DNA of 64,000 nucleotides from Xanthomonas sp. SI (GTDB taxonomy: Bacteria; Pseudomonadota; Gammaproteobacteria; Xanthomonadales; Xanthomonadaceae), in NCBI RefSeq assembly GCF_014236855.1, contig NZ_CP051261.1:2108001-2172000 (forward strand), read 5' to 3'. The notes under the pieces were generated by a model that ran no database searches, was not told where the DNA came from, and saw only the letters and a list, made by a program, of their open reading frames with translations. The position numbers and the translations under genes were made by a program. Positions 45,095 through 54,905 of this stretch are shown piece by piece. Within the stretch, counting starts at the first letter, position 1. Every line of letters starts with the position of its first letter.

Positions 45095-46120
45095 ATGCGC
45101 GTGGCGACTGCGGTGAGAGGTCTGTGTGCGGCAATGCTGCTGGCGTTCGCAGGCCTGGCCGTCGCCGCGCATCCGGCGGTCCCGCCGGCGCCGCCCGCTG
45201 CCGCGCCGGTGGTCGATCTGGAGGCGGTGCTGGTGACCGGCCAGCAGCCCGGTCCCGGGCTGTGGCAGGTGCGCCGCGGCGACCACGTGCTGTGGATCCT
45301 GGGCACGGTGTCGCCGTTGCCCAAGCGCATGCAGTGGGCGTCGGGCGAGGTGGAGCGGGTGATCGGCCAGTCGCAGCAGGTCATCGCGGCGCCGACGCTG
45401 TCGCTGTCCTCCAACCTGGGCGTGTTCCGCAGCATGCTGTTGCTGCCGTCGCTGCTGAAGGCGCGGCGCAACCCGGACGACCAGACCCTGCAGCAGGTAC
45501 TGCCGGCCGACCTGTACGCGCAATGGCTGCCGCTGAAGGCGCGCTACCTGGGCCGCGACGCCAGCGTGGAGAAGTGGCGGCCGGTGTTCGCCGCGCAGGA
45601 GTTGTACGAGGCGGCGATGCGCAAGTCCGGGCTGAGCATGGCCAGCGTCACCGCGCCGGTGATCGAGCGCGCGGCCAAGCGCGCCAAGGTGCCGATCGTG
45701 CCGGTGGTGGTGGAAGTGAAAGTGCCCGACGCCAAGCGCGCGCTGCAGGAATTCCGCGCGACGGCCTTGAACGACCGCAACTGCTTCGCGCGCACCCTGC
45801 AGGTCATCCAAAGCGACCTGGAAACGATGCGGCAGCGCGCCAATGCCTGGTCCGAGGGCGACCTCGACGCGCTCGGCAAGCTGCCGGGCAACGACCAGTA
45901 TCGGGTGTGCATGGACGCGGTCGGCGAGGCGGCGGTCGCGCGCAAGCTGGGCCTGGGCGATGTGCGCCAGCGCGCGCTGGGCAAATGGATGGAGGCGGCC
46001 GAGCGCGCGCTGGCGCAGAACCGCTCCAGCTTCGCGGTGCTGTCGATGCAGACCCTGCAGGACACCGATGGTCCGCTGGACCGGCTGCGCGCACGCGGCT
46101 ACGAGGTGATCGCGCCTTGA
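45095..46120 (+). CDS. gumN: GumN (TraB/GumN family)
   Basis: A 341-aa protein with a signal peptide (AAMLLAFAGLAVAAHP) and a TraB/GumN domain starting GLWQVRRGDHVLWILGTVSPLP and ending SMQTLQDTDGPLDRLRARGYEV. The family resembles erythromycin-esterase/EreA-ChaN-like or Tiki-like hydrolases; it has no proven step in xanthan synthesis. It is conserved next to gum genes in Xanthomonas, hence the name. gumO and gumP do not follow; dxs is next, convergent. Confidence 0.85.
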   Translation: MRVATAVRGLCAAMLLAFAGLAVAAHPAVPPAPPAAAPVVDLEAVLVTGQQPGPGLWQVRRGDHVLWILGTVSPLPKRMQWASGEVERVIGQSQQVIAAPTLSLSSNLGVFRSMLLLPSLLKARRNPDDQTLQQVLPADLYAQWLPLKARYLGRDASVEKWRPVFAAQELYEAAMRKSGLSMASVTAPVIERAAKRAKVPIVPVVVEVKVPDAKRALQEFRATALNDRNCFARTLQVIQSDLETMRQRANAWSEGDLDALGKLPGNDQYRVCMDAVGEAAVARKLGLGDVRQRALGKWMEAAERALAQNRSSFAVLSMQTLQDTDGPLDRLRARGYEVIAP

Positions 46121-46187
46121 GTCCGGCACTGTGCGGCGCGCCGCTGGGCTGGCGACGCCGCACCTGAAGTGCCGAAGTTCGCCGCGC

Positions 46188-48101
46188 TCAGCCGGCGGCG
46201 GAACGCGCTGCGTTGGCGCTGGCCGCCAGCTGCGGCCAGCGCGCCAGGATCGCCGCGCGGATGCCGGCGGCGTCGATGCCGGCTTCGGCCAGCAACTGCT
46301 CGCGACTGGCGTGGTGCTGGAATGCGTCGGGCAGGCCAAGGTGCAGCACCGGGCGCAGCACGCCTTCGGCATTGAGCAGTTCGGCCACGCCGGAACCGGC
46401 GCCGCCGGCCACCACGTTGTCCTCGATGGTCACGAAGCCGTCGTGGCTGCGGGCAAGCTCGAGCAGCAGCGCGCGGTCCAGCGGTTTGACGAAGCGCATG
46501 TTGACCACGCTCAGGCCCAGTTCGCGGCCGACCTGTTCGGCCGCGGCCACGGTCGCGCCGAACGCCAGCAGCGCCAGCGTGGCGCCCTGGACGCGGACCT
46601 GCGCCTTGCCGATCGGCAGCGTGTCCAGCGCCGTGCCGGGCGCCACGCCGGGACCGGTGCCGCGCGGATAGCGTACCGCGGCCGGGCCGGCGTGCTGCAG
46701 GCCGGTGCTGAGCATCTGCCGGCACTCGGCCTCGTCGGCCGGGGCCATGACCACCATATGCGGCACGCAGCGCAGGAAGCTCAGGTCCAGGTTGCCGGCA
46801 TGGGTGGCGCCGTCCGGGCCAACCACGCCGCCGCGGTCGATCGCGAACAGCACGTCGAGCTTCTGCACCGCCACGTCGTGCACCAGCTGGTCGTAGCCGC
46901 GCTGCAGGAAGGTCGAATAGATCGCCACCACCGGCTTGGCGCCCTGCGTGGCCATGCCCGCGGCCAGCGTCACCGCATGCTGCTCGGCGATCGCCACGTC
47001 GAAGTAGCGCTGCGGGTATTCCTTGCTGAAGCGCACCAGGCCCGAGCCCTCGCGCATCGCCGGGGTGATCGCCAGCAGCGCCGGTTCGGCGGCGGCCATG
47101 TCGCAGATCCAGTCGCCGAACACGTCGGTATAGGTCGGCGCCTTGGCGCCCGGCTTGGACACCAGGCCCTTGCTGGGATCGAACGGGCCGACCGCGTGGT
47201 AGCCGATCTGGTCGCCCTCGGCCAGTTCGTAGCCCTTGCCCTTGGTGGTGATCACGTGCAGCAGCTGCGGACCCTTCAGCGTCTGCAGCGTCTTCAGCGC
47301 GCCGATCAGCGCCGGCAGGTCGTGGCCGTCGATCGGCCCGGTGTAGTGGAAGCCCATCTCCTCGAACAGCGTGGAGGGCACGAACATGCCTTTCCAATGC
47401 TCCTCCCAGCGGCGCACGAAACGCGCGGTGGGATTGCTCTTCTTGTCGCCGAGGATCTTCTTGCCGCCCTCGCGGATCGCATTGAGGGTCTTGCTGCCGC
47501 TCATCCGGCCGAGCATCTTGGTGACCCCGCCGACCGCTTCGGAGATCGACATGCGGTTGTCGTTGAGGATCACCAGCAGGTTCGGTTCCGGGTCCATGCC
47601 GCCGGCGTGGTTCAAGGCCTCGTAGGCCATGCCCGCGGTCATCGCGCCGTCGCCGATCACCGCCACCACCTTGCGCTCGTCACCGGCGCGCTGCAGCGCG
47701 ATGGCCATGCCCAGCGCCGCGGAGATCGAGGTGGAGGAATGGCCGACGCCGAAGGTGTCGTACTCGCTCTCCTCGCGCTTGGGAAACGGCGCCACGCCGT
47801 CGGCCTGCTTGACCGAATGGATCTGGTCGCGGCGCCCGGTCAGGATCTTGTGCGGATAGGTCTGATGGCCGACGTCCCACACCAATTGGTCGACCGGGGT
47901 GTCGTAGAGATAGTGCAGGGCCACGGTGAGTTCGATCACGCCCAGGCCGGCGCCGAAATGGCCGCCGCTCTTGCCGACGCACTCGATCAGGTAGGCGCGC
48001 AGTTCCTCCGCGATCGCCGGCAGCTCCGACTCCTCGAAGCGGCGCAGTTCGGCGGGGATCTGAATGCGCGAGAGGCGCGGATAGCGGGTGGGGTCGATCA
48101 T
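46188..48101 (-). CDS. dxs: 1-deoxy-D-xylulose-5-phosphate synthase
   Basis: A 637-aa transketolase-like ThDP enzyme, first step of the MEP isoprenoid pathway (pyruvate plus glyceraldehyde-3-P). The ThDP motif is [19 protein letters not shown] with N at its end ([10 protein letters not shown]). [17 protein letters not shown], the pyrimidine-binding domain ([15 protein letters not shown]) and the C-terminal transketolase domain are intact. It also supplies precursor for undecaprenyl phosphate, the gum carrier, though the link is only metabolic. It starts at ATG 48101. Confidence 0.97.
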   Translation of the reverse strand: MIDPTRYPRLSRIQIPAELRRFEESELPAIAEELRAYLIECVGKSGGHFGAGLGVIELTVALHYLYDTPVDQLVWDVGHQTYPHKILTGRRDQIHSVKQADGVAPFPKREESEYDTFGVGHSSTSISAALGMAIALQRAGDERKVVAVIGDGAMTAGMAYEALNHAGGMDPEPNLLVILNDNRMSISEAVGGVTKMLGRMSGSKTLNAIREGGKKILGDKKSNPTARFVRRWEEHWKGMFVPSTLFEEMGFHYTGPIDGHDLPALIGALKTLQTLKGPQLLHVITTKGKGYELAEGDQIGYHAVGPFDPSKGLVSKPGAKAPTYTDVFGDWICDMAAAEPALLAITPAMREGSGLVRFSKEYPQRYFDVAIAEQHAVTLAAGMATQGAKPVVAIYSTFLQRGYDQLVHDVAVQKLDVLFAIDRGGVVGPDGATHAGNLDLSFLRCVPHMVVMAPADEAECRQMLSTGLQHAGPAAVRYPRGTGPGVAPGTALDTLPIGKAQVRVQGATLALLAFGATVAAAEQVGRELGLSVVNMRFVKPLDRALLLELARSHDGFVTIEDNVVAGGAGSGVAELLNAEGVLRPVLHLGLPDAFQHHASREQLLAEAGIDAAGIRAAILARWPQLAASANAARSAAG

Positions 48102-48251
48102 CGGAATTCGGGTTCAGCGGACCGTCCATTTTCCTCTCCATTCCGGGCACGGGCAAGCAACCCGTTCAGTTGCGCACGGGCGCAGGTCACGCTGGAAGGC
48201 GGGTGCGGCAATCCGTCGCAGTGCGCGGCGCGTCGTGCGCCGGCCCGCAGG

Positions 48252-48917
48252 TCAGACCGAAAGCTTGGACCGCTTGGGCAGTTGCGCCTTCAGGAACGAC
48301 ATCTGGTCGGCGAGGATGTTGCGGTTGGACAGGATCAGATGCTCGATCCAGCTCGGCCGGTACGGCACCGCCAGCAGCGGCATCGACGCCTGCTGCGGGG
48401 TGCGGTTGCCCTTGCGCGAGTTGCAGTGGAAACACGCGGTGACCACGTTTTCCCAGGTGTCGCGACCGCCCTTGGAGACCGGCAGCACGTGGTCGCGGGT
48501 CAGTTGCGGGCGGCTGAACTGTTGGCCGCAGTACAGGCACAGCTGCGCGTCGCGGGCGAACAGCGCGGTATTGGTCAGTGTGGGCGTGGGATCCAGCGCG
48601 CGCGAGCGGGCATGGCCGCGCGCGGCGATGATCGGATGCAGGTGCAGCACGCTGCGCTCGCCGCTGGCGCGCGACATGCCGCCATGGATGTGCATGCACG
48701 GCTCGCCCAGGGTCCAGGCCACCGCGCCGCGCGCATACAGGCAGGCCGCCGATTGCCAGTTGATCCAGTCCAGCACCCGGCCATGCGCATCCAGCGACAG
48801 CAGTCGCACCGAAGGCAGATTGGCGTGAACGGTGGGCGTCGGCAACGACGCGTCGCCGGCCGAAGCGGCGAAGGCTCCGGTATCGATCAGACCAAGCGTT
48901 GTTGTGTCTGTCTCCAT
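48252..48917 (-). CDS. HNH endonuclease domain protein
   Basis: A 221-aa protein with a C-terminal HNH domain: C127-x2-C130 (LCLYCGQQF), H143 in DHVLPVSKGG, W155-x-N157 and C162-x2-C165 followed by N166 and K169. The N-terminal 110 residues carry RLLSLDAHGRVLDWINWQSA, a segment seen in stand-alone bacterial HNH proteins of housekeeping distribution. There is no neighbouring methylase or phage gene. The role is unknown; such proteins are common as single chromosomal genes. Confidence 0.82.
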   Translation of the reverse strand: METDTTTLGLIDTGAFAASAGDASLPTPTVHANLPSVRLLSLDAHGRVLDWINWQSAACLYARGAVAWTLGEPCMHIHGGMSRASGERSVLHLHPIIAARGHARSRALDPTPTLTNTALFARDAQLCLYCGQQFSRPQLTRDHVLPVSKGGRDTWENVVTACFHCNSRKGNRTPQQASMPLLAVPYRPSWIEHLILSNRNILADQMSFLKAQLPKRSKLSV

Positions 48918-49019
48918 CGGGAAAACAGCTTATACCCGATTGTTGACGATTTGTGTATCGAAGCGGGATGGATCCGCGCGACCGGCGCAGTGCGCCGCCG
49001 GTCGCGCAGTGCGTGTTGC

Positions 49020-50804
49020 TCAGAAGTGCGCGTCGGCCATCGCCATCAGCGGTTCGGCGCCGGCCTCGATCACCGCGGCGTGGGTCAGCGTGCGCGGCAG
49101 GAGCTTGGCGTAGTAGAAGCGCGCGGTCTCGCGCTTGGACTGCTTGAACGCTTCGCTCTGCGCCGATGCATCCGCGGCGGCGACGCTGCGCGCCCACCAG
49201 TAGGCCAGCACCACGTAGCCGGAATAGAAAACGTAGTCGTAGCTGGCCGCGCCCAGCTCGTCGGCATTGCCGGCGGCGCGCTGCAGGATGCGCTTGGTCA
49301 GCGCCGCCCATTCGCCGGTCTTCTCGCGCAGCGGGCCGGCGAACTCGGCCACGCTCGGGTTGTCCGCATGCTCGGCGAGGAAGGCCTCGATCTGCGCCAG
49401 GAACAGCTTCAGCCCCGCGCCCTGGCTGGACGCGGTCTTGCGCCCGATCAGGTCCAGCGCCTGGATGCCGGTGGTGCCTTCGTACAGCGTGGTGATGCGG
49501 GCATCGCGCGCCAGTTGCTCCATGCCGTGCTCGTGGATGTAGCCGTGGCCGCCGAAGCACTGCAGCGCGTGATAGGTGTTCTCCACGCCCCATTCGGTCT
49601 GGCAGGCCTTGGAGATCGGGGTCAGGAAACTGACCAGCACGTCGGCTTGCTCGCGCTCGGCCGGGTCCTGCGCATGGTGGGCGACGTCGATCAGGGTCGC
49701 GGCGTGCAGCGCCAGCAGGCGGCTGCCTTCGGTCAGCGCCTTCACCGTCAGCAGCATGCGGCGCACGTCCGGGTGCACCAGGATCGGGTCGGCCGGCTTG
49801 TCCGGAAGCTTGGCGCCGGTCAGCGAACGCGACTGCAGGCGCTCGCGCGCATAGCGCAGCGCGTTCTGATAAGCCCGCTCGGACAGGCCGATGCCTTGCA
49901 GGCCGACGCCCAGTCGCGCCGTGTTCATCATCGTAAACATGGCCTGCAGGCCCTTGTGCGGCTGGCCGACCAGATAGCCCTGCGCGCCGTCGAAGTTCAT
50001 CACGCAGGTGGCCGAGCCGTGGATGCCCATCTTGTGCTCCAGCGAGCCGCAGCGCACCGCGTTGCGCTCCCCGACGCTGCCGTCGCGGGCGACCTTGAAC
50101 TTGGGCACCACCAGCAGCGAGATGCCCTTGGCCCCGGCCGGCGCATCCGGCAGCCGCGCCAGCACCAGGTGCACGATGTTGTCGGTGAAGTCGTGCTCGC
50201 CGGCGGTGATGAAGATCTTGGTGCCGCTGACCGACCAGCTGCCGTCGGCATTGGGTTCGGCGCGGGTCTTGAGCAGGCCCAGATCGGTGCCGCAGTGCGG
50301 CTCGGTCAGGCACATGGTGCCGGTCCAGCGGCCATCCACCAGCGGCTTCAGGAACACCTCCTGCTGCCAGGCTTCGCCGTGCTGCTTCAGCGCCTCGACC
50401 GCGCCATGCGACAGCAGCGGGAAGTTGCCCCAGGCCAGGTTGGCCGCGTTGACCATTTCGTTGAGCGGCACGCCCAGCGTATGCGGCAGGCCCTGGCCGC
50501 CGAACTCGGTGGCCGCAGTCAGGCCGGTCCAGCCGCCGTCGGCGAACTGCCGGTAGGCCTCGCGGAAGCCGGGTGCGGTGGTGACCGCGCCGGTGGCCGC
50601 GTCCAGCGTGCAACCGTGCTCGTCGCCGACCCGGTTCAGCGGCGCCAGCACGCTGCCGGTGAAGCGCGCGGCTTCCTCCAGCACGGCGTCGACCACGTCG
50701 GTGGTGGCCTCGGCATAGCCGAGGCGGGCGAACAGCGCCTCCACCTGCAGCACGTCGTGCAACGCGAAGCGCAGGTCGGTCAGCGGGGCTTGGTAGGTGC
50801 TCAT
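49020..50804 (-). CDS. acyl-CoA dehydrogenase with C-terminal extension
   Basis: A 594-aa flavoenzyme of the long form (DUF-type N-terminus plus C-terminal acyl-CoA dehydrogenase domain). Motifs: LTEPHCGTDLGLLKT and KIFITAGEHD (FAD region), GVENTYHALQCFGGHGYIHEHG, and RDARITTLYEGTTGIQALDLIGRK with the Glu of the TLYEGT segment in the place of the catalytic base. It is expected to oxidise fatty or related acyl-CoAs. It stands alone on the minus strand, downstream of a long hairpin. Confidence 0.93.
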   Translation of the reverse strand: MSTYQAPLTDLRFALHDVLQVEALFARLGYAEATTDVVDAVLEEAARFTGSVLAPLNRVGDEHGCTLDAATGAVTTAPGFREAYRQFADGGWTGLTAATEFGGQGLPHTLGVPLNEMVNAANLAWGNFPLLSHGAVEALKQHGEAWQQEVFLKPLVDGRWTGTMCLTEPHCGTDLGLLKTRAEPNADGSWSVSGTKIFITAGEHDFTDNIVHLVLARLPDAPAGAKGISLLVVPKFKVARDGSVGERNAVRCGSLEHKMGIHGSATCVMNFDGAQGYLVGQPHKGLQAMFTMMNTARLGVGLQGIGLSERAYQNALRYARERLQSRSLTGAKLPDKPADPILVHPDVRRMLLTVKALTEGSRLLALHAATLIDVAHHAQDPAEREQADVLVSFLTPISKACQTEWGVENTYHALQCFGGHGYIHEHGMEQLARDARITTLYEGTTGIQALDLIGRKTASSQGAGLKLFLAQIEAFLAEHADNPSVAEFAGPLREKTGEWAALTKRILQRAAGNADELGAASYDYVFYSGYVVLAYWWARSVAAADASAQSEAFKQSKRETARFYYAKLLPRTLTHAAVIEAGAEPLMAMADAHF

Positions 50805-50881
50805 GCGGTCGCTCGGACAGGGGCCGCGGCGCGGCCGAGGTGCGCAGGATACTACGGCGTATGGATGTGGGGCCGGGATTC

Positions 50882-51033
50882 GGGATGACCGGCCTACGGC
50901 CGTTGTGAAGCGCTTCGGAGATTCGGGATTCGTAACGGCGGTCGCGTGGTGTGGATGGATCGGGACTCGCTGTTAGCTTTTACGAATCCCCAATCTCCGA
51001 AGCGCTTCACAACGGCCGTAGGCCGGTCATCCC
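50882..51033. repeat. long 53-bp inverted repeat
   Basis: Arms 50882-50934 and 50981-51033 pair at 52 of 53 positions around a 46-nt loop. Pairing continues outward with a 2-nt indel to about 50865 and 51051, reaching the last codons of the HlyD gene. The arms contain ATTCGGGATTCG, as in the pheS-pheT element. It may terminate the efflux operon and may be a non-autonomous mobile element. Confidence 0.9.
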
Positions 51034-51036
51034 CAA

Positions 51037-52047
51037 TCACGGCTCCCCACGCACCGTGACCGTCGCGGTCATGCCCGCGGCCAGGACCGTGTTCGGCGGC
51101 ACGCTGGCCGGATCGATGCGCACCCGTACCGGCACCCGCTGCGCCAGGCGGATCCAGTTGAAGGTGGGGCTGACGTCGGCGAGCAGCGAGGCGCTGGTCG
51201 GGTTGTCGCTGTCGGCGATGCCGCGGGCGATGCCTTCGACCTTGCCGTGCAGCAGCACTCCGCCGCTCATCAGGCGGATGTCGGCGCGATCGCCGACGTG
51301 CACCCGTGGCAGCTTGGTTTCCTCGAAGTAGCCGTAGATCCACATCGCGTCGTCGCGCACCAGCGCCAGCCGCGCGCTGCCGGCCTGGGCGTAGTCGCCG
51401 ACGCGCACGTCCAGGTTGGTGATGTAGCCGTCGGCGGTGGCGCGCACCTGGGTGCGTTGCAGATCCAGCTCGGCCAGATCGACCGCGGCCTGCGCCTGCG
51501 CCACCGCCGCCAGCGCCTGCGCCTGGGCGGCGCTGGCCTGGCCGCGCACGGCGGCGGTGCGGTGCACGTCGGCCTGCGCCGAGCGCGCGGTGGCCTCGGC
51601 ATCGGAACGGGCTTCGGCGGAGATCACCGACGCGGCGCGGGCGCGGCGTTCGGCCTGCGCGCGGCGCATCTGGAATTCGGCCTCGCTGGCCGCCTGGCTG
51701 GCGGCCGCGGCGGAGATGCTGGCGCCGGCCGAGCGCGCCTGCGCCTGCGCCGCGGCCAGGTCGGCGCGGGCCTGCGCCAGGGCCAGCTCGAAGCGCCGCC
51801 GATCGACGCTGAACAGCACCTCGCCGCGCTTGACGTGCTGGTTGTCGGCCACCGCGACCGCATCGACCAGGCCGGACACGTCCGGGGCGATGCGCACCAC
51901 CTCGGCGCGCACGCGGCCGTCGCGGGTCCACGGCGACAGCATGTAGTGCCGCCACAGCGCGTGCGCGAGCAGGGCGGCGATCAGCACGATCGCGGCGGTC
52001 AGGGCGAAACGGATCAGGGCGGGTGTTGTTTTCATGGCGGGACTCAC
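51037..52047 (-). CDS. HlyD-family membrane-fusion protein (AaeA-like)
   Basis: A 336-aa periplasmic adaptor with one N-terminal helix (FALTAAIVLIAALLAHALW), TRDGRVRAEVVRIAPDVSGLV, a long Ala-rich coiled coil (residues about 95-190) and the RATADGYITNLDVRVGDYA lipoyl half. It partners with the FUSC protein to export aromatic acids or drugs. GTG 52047 overlaps the DUF1656 stop; ATG 52035 is an alternative start. The stop lies at the edge of the long hairpin. Confidence 0.88.
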   Translation of the reverse strand: MSPAMKTTPALIRFALTAAIVLIAALLAHALWRHYMLSPWTRDGRVRAEVVRIAPDVSGLVDAVAVADNQHVKRGEVLFSVDRRRFELALAQARADLAAAQAQARSAGASISAAAASQAASEAEFQMRRAQAERRARAASVISAEARSDAEATARSAQADVHRTAAVRGQASAAQAQALAAVAQAQAAVDLAELDLQRTQVRATADGYITNLDVRVGDYAQAGSARLALVRDDAMWIYGYFEETKLPRVHVGDRADIRLMSGGVLLHGKVEGIARGIADSDNPTSASLLADVSPTFNWIRLAQRVPVRVRIDPASVPPNTVLAAGMTATVTVRGEP

Positions 52048-52250
52048 GGCAAGAGGAGCAGGCCGAGCGCGGCGAACACGCCGACGTACAGGGCCAGACG
52101 GAACAGCGGCGGATGCCAGGCGTAGCGATACAGCCCGGCGCGGCCGGCGAGCGCATCCACCGCCCAGGCGGCGAACAGCAGCGCCACCGCCAGCACCAGC
52201 AGGCCGGGCACGTACACGCCGGCGATCGAGATTTCAGCGGGCAGCGCCAT
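52044..52250 (-). CDS. DUF1656 small membrane protein (AaeX-like)
   Basis: A 68-aa protein, MALPAEISIAGVYVPGLLVL onward, with two hydrophobic helices, matching the AaeX/DUF1656 family that always accompanies FUSC-HlyD efflux pairs. It starts inside the FUSC gene (17-nt overlap) and its stop overlaps the HlyD GTG, so it is translationally coupled. Confidence 0.85.
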   Translation of the reverse strand: MALPAEISIAGVYVPGLLVLAVALLFAAWAVDALAGRAGLYRYAWHPPLFRLALYVGVFAALGLLLLP

Positions 52251-54411
52251 CGGCGGCTCCTGGCGAGGTGGGGGCAGGCGCATGCCCGGCGGCGAGGGCG
52301 GCGAGCACCGAATCGGCATCGAGCAGCGCGCCGCGCAGCAGGTGCAGGTGCTCGCGGGTGCGCTTCCAGCGCAGCGGCACCGCGTCGTCGCGACGGCTCG
52401 CCGCCAGCGCCGCATCGATGCGTTTCAGAGCCAGCCGATGCCGTTCGGGGGAAGGCGCCAGGTATAGCTCGGCCAGCGCCTGCACCGCAGCGTCCACCTC
52501 GCTGGCCAGTGCGGCAGGCAACTCGCCTTCGGCGGCGTCGCGGCGCAACTCGACCAGGGTGCGCCCGGTCTCGTGCACCGACAGCGCCCAGCCCAGCAGT
52601 TCGCGCAGCTCGTCGCTGCCCGGCGGGGTATGCGCGACGATCTGCTGGAACAGGTCGCGGTTGACGCTCTCCAGTCGCAAATGCAGACCGGGCAGCGGCG
52701 CGCGTGCTGCCAGCGTGGTCTGCCGGCGCAGCTGTTCCAGCAGGCGCTGGCGATGCCAGCGCGTGCCGATCACCGGCGGCACGAACACGAACGCCACGCT
52801 CACCGCCAGCGTGCCCAGCAGCAGCGGCACCACGCTGTTGAAGGTGGCGACGGCATTGAAGCTCGGCGTCGGCTGCACGGCCAGGATCGAGATGAAGGCG
52901 AGATTGGTGCCGGTGGCGAAGCCGAACAGCGCCGGCTTGGAGGCCAGGTACAGGGTCAGCAGCAGGAACGGCGCGGTGCCGGCGACGAACAGGCCGTAGC
53001 CATCCATCTGCGGCAGCACCAGCAACTGGCAGACCGCGCCTAGCGCGGCGCCGAACACGAAGCCCTTGAACAGCGAGCGCGCCGCCGCCGGCGCGTTGGC
53101 GCTGGACGACAGGATCGCGCTCAACGCCACCGCCTGGAACACCGCGGTGGCGCCGCTGATCCAGCCGGCCTGGATCCACAGCCAGCACATCGCCGCCACC
53201 AGCAGTGCGCTGCGCAGCGCGGTCAGCGCGGCGGCCGCGTAGTCGTTGCCGCGCAGGAATACCGCGGTGTCGCCGCCGGCCTGCGGCGTGCGCCACTGTT
53301 GCGGGGCGACCAGCGCGGCCTCGGCGGCGACGTAGTCGTGCAGCTCGCCGAAGAAGCGCCGCAGCAGCGACACGCCGGTATCGAAATCCTCATGGCGCGC
53401 GCTCGGCAGGGTGTCGCGCACCGCGGCGGCGCGCGGCGCCAGCGCATCGCGGCATTCGGCCAGCCGCCGCGCGGTCTCGGCGGTGCGCTCGCGGCCGCCG
53501 CGTTCGCTCAGCGCCGCCTTCAGTGGGCGGTACAGGCCGATCAGCGCCTCGGCGACATCGCCTTCGGCCTGGCGCAGCAGGCGGTTGATGTAGTGGTGCA
53601 GCGACTGGAAGCTGGTGGACACCGCCATGAAGCGCTGGTTGAGCAGGCGCAGGCGGCCGCTGCGCACGCGCGCCTCCGGGTCTTCGAACACCACCGAACT
53701 GCGCAGGTCCTCGATCTCCACCGCGTCGCGGACGAAGCGCAGGTGCGCCTGTTCCATCGATGCGCGCGACAATTGGCCGCCGGTGGCGTCGCGGACGAAA
53801 TCCAGGAAGCCGTCGTAGGCGCGGCGCACGGTGTCGCGCAGGGTCTGGCGCAGGCGGCTGGGGAACACCACGTCGCTGATCACGCCGGTCACCAGCAGCC
53901 CGAGCAGCACTTCGGTGACGCGCGCGGTGACCAGCGCGAACACGTTCTGCGGCTGGTTCACCGCCGGCAGCGCGATCAGCGCCACGGTGTAGCCGGACAG
54001 CACGAACGCGTACGCCTTGAAGTTGCGGTACAGCAGCGCGCCGCCGGTGCACAGGCCGATCCAGATCGCCAGCACCAGCACGAACAACACCGGTTCCTGT
54101 GGGAACAGCGCCACCATCGCCAGCGCGGCGACGCTGCCGATCAGCGTGCCCAGCACGCGATAGAAGCCCTTTGCGAACACCATGCCGGTCTGCCGGTGCA
54201 TCACCACCACCACCGTGATCATCGCGGTCATCGGCGAGGACAGGTCCAGGCGCAGCGCGATCCAGCCGGCCAGGTAGATCGACAGCAGCGTGCGCAGCAC
54301 GAACAGCCAGGCCTCGCCTTCGCCGCGCAGGGCGTCGTCCAGTACGGTGCGCAACCGCGGCTGGGCTGCCGCGGCGGCGCTGGCTGCGACATCGGCGCCG
54401 CGCGCGCTCAT
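52234..54411 (-). CDS. FUSC-family efflux pump (AaeB-like)
   Basis: A 725-aa inner-membrane protein with two repeats of about five helices (residues about 35-190 and 385-530), each followed by a large cytoplasmic alpha-helical domain. VVVMHRQTGMVFAKGFYRVLGTLIGS is the fusaric-acid-resistance motif. It is expected to export aromatic carboxylic acids or related toxic compounds together with the HlyD protein. The gene follows the MarR gene with ATGA overlap. Confidence 0.88.
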   Translation of the reverse strand: MSARGADVAASAAAAAQPRLRTVLDDALRGEGEAWLFVLRTLLSIYLAGWIALRLDLSSPMTAMITVVVVMHRQTGMVFAKGFYRVLGTLIGSVAALAMVALFPQEPVLFVLVLAIWIGLCTGGALLYRNFKAYAFVLSGYTVALIALPAVNQPQNVFALVTARVTEVLLGLLVTGVISDVVFPSRLRQTLRDTVRRAYDGFLDFVRDATGGQLSRASMEQAHLRFVRDAVEIEDLRSSVVFEDPEARVRSGRLRLLNQRFMAVSTSFQSLHHYINRLLRQAEGDVAEALIGLYRPLKAALSERGGRERTAETARRLAECRDALAPRAAAVRDTLPSARHEDFDTGVSLLRRFFGELHDYVAAEAALVAPQQWRTPQAGGDTAVFLRGNDYAAAALTALRSALLVAAMCWLWIQAGWISGATAVFQAVALSAILSSSANAPAAARSLFKGFVFGAALGAVCQLLVLPQMDGYGLFVAGTAPFLLLTLYLASKPALFGFATGTNLAFISILAVQPTPSFNAVATFNSVVPLLLGTLAVSVAFVFVPPVIGTRWHRQRLLEQLRRQTTLAARAPLPGLHLRLESVNRDLFQQIVAHTPPGSDELRELLGWALSVHETGRTLVELRRDAAEGELPAALASEVDAAVQALAELYLAPSPERHRLALKRIDAALAASRRDDAVPLRWKRTREHLHLLRGALLDADSVLAALAAGHAPAPTSPGAADGAAR

Positions 54412-54905
54412 GCGTCGCCTTCCACGCTGCGCAGCAGTTGCTTCAGCAAGGTTTCCAACTGCGCCAGTTCGGCGCTTTGCAGATGCTGCGTGTAACCGCG
54501 CAGCTGCGCGAATACGTCGGGCATGAACGCGGCGATCAGGCGTTCGCCCTCGGCGGTCAGGCGCAGCAGCAACATGCGCCGGTCCTCGGCGCTGGGGGTG
54601 CGCTGGATCAGGCCCTTGTCGACCAGGTGGCTGGTCAGGCGGGTGATGTTGGCCGACTTCTCGCTGGCCGCGTCGCTCAGCTGCGACGGGTTCAAGGTCC
54701 CGTCCGGGCTGGCGTCGATCATCATCAGCACGTTGTATTCGGAGTAGTTCAGGCCGTAGGCGCGCAGCATGTCGTTGCCCTGATCCAGGATCAGCTTGTG
54801 CAATAGCTTTATCAGGCGCACCACCATGGCCGCGTCACGAGGAAACCCCGGATGCTTTTGACCGGTGACGTCTAGGCGCTGTTCGGTGGCAGCGAAGCGG
54901 CTCAT
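54408..54905 (-). CDS. MarR-family repressor of the efflux operon
   Basis: A 165-aa winged-helix regulator: NYSEYNVLMMIDASPDGTLNPSQLSDAA, SANITRLTSHLVDKGLI as recognition helix, and the wing QRTPSAEDRRMLLLRLT. First gene of MarR-FUSC-DUF1656-HlyD, so it is probably an autorepressor released by phenolic ligands, as in EmrR/HpaR-type systems. Two AT-rich palindromes lie within 50 bp upstream of its start. Confidence 0.9.
   Translation of the reverse strand: MSRFAATEQRLDVTGQKHPGFPRDAAMVVRLIKLLHKLILDQGNDMLRAYGLNYSEYNVLMMIDASPDGTLNPSQLSDAASEKSANITRLTSHLVDKGLIQRTPSAEDRRMLLLRLTAEGERLIAAFMPDVFAQLRGYTQHLQSAELAQLETLLKQLLRSVEGDA

Noticed and set aside
48252..48917. HNH gene as part of a restriction or phage-defence system.
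   Set aside because: Neighbours are dxs and an acyl-CoA dehydrogenase; no methylase, helicase or defence gene lies nearby.
46131..50888. A 1585-codon open frame on the plus strand antisense to dxs, the HNH gene and the acyl-CoA dehydrogenase.
   Set aside because: It mirrors the third-position GC bias of three well-supported minus-strand genes, has an Arg/Gly/Ala/His-rich composition and no family motif, and crosses gene boundaries.
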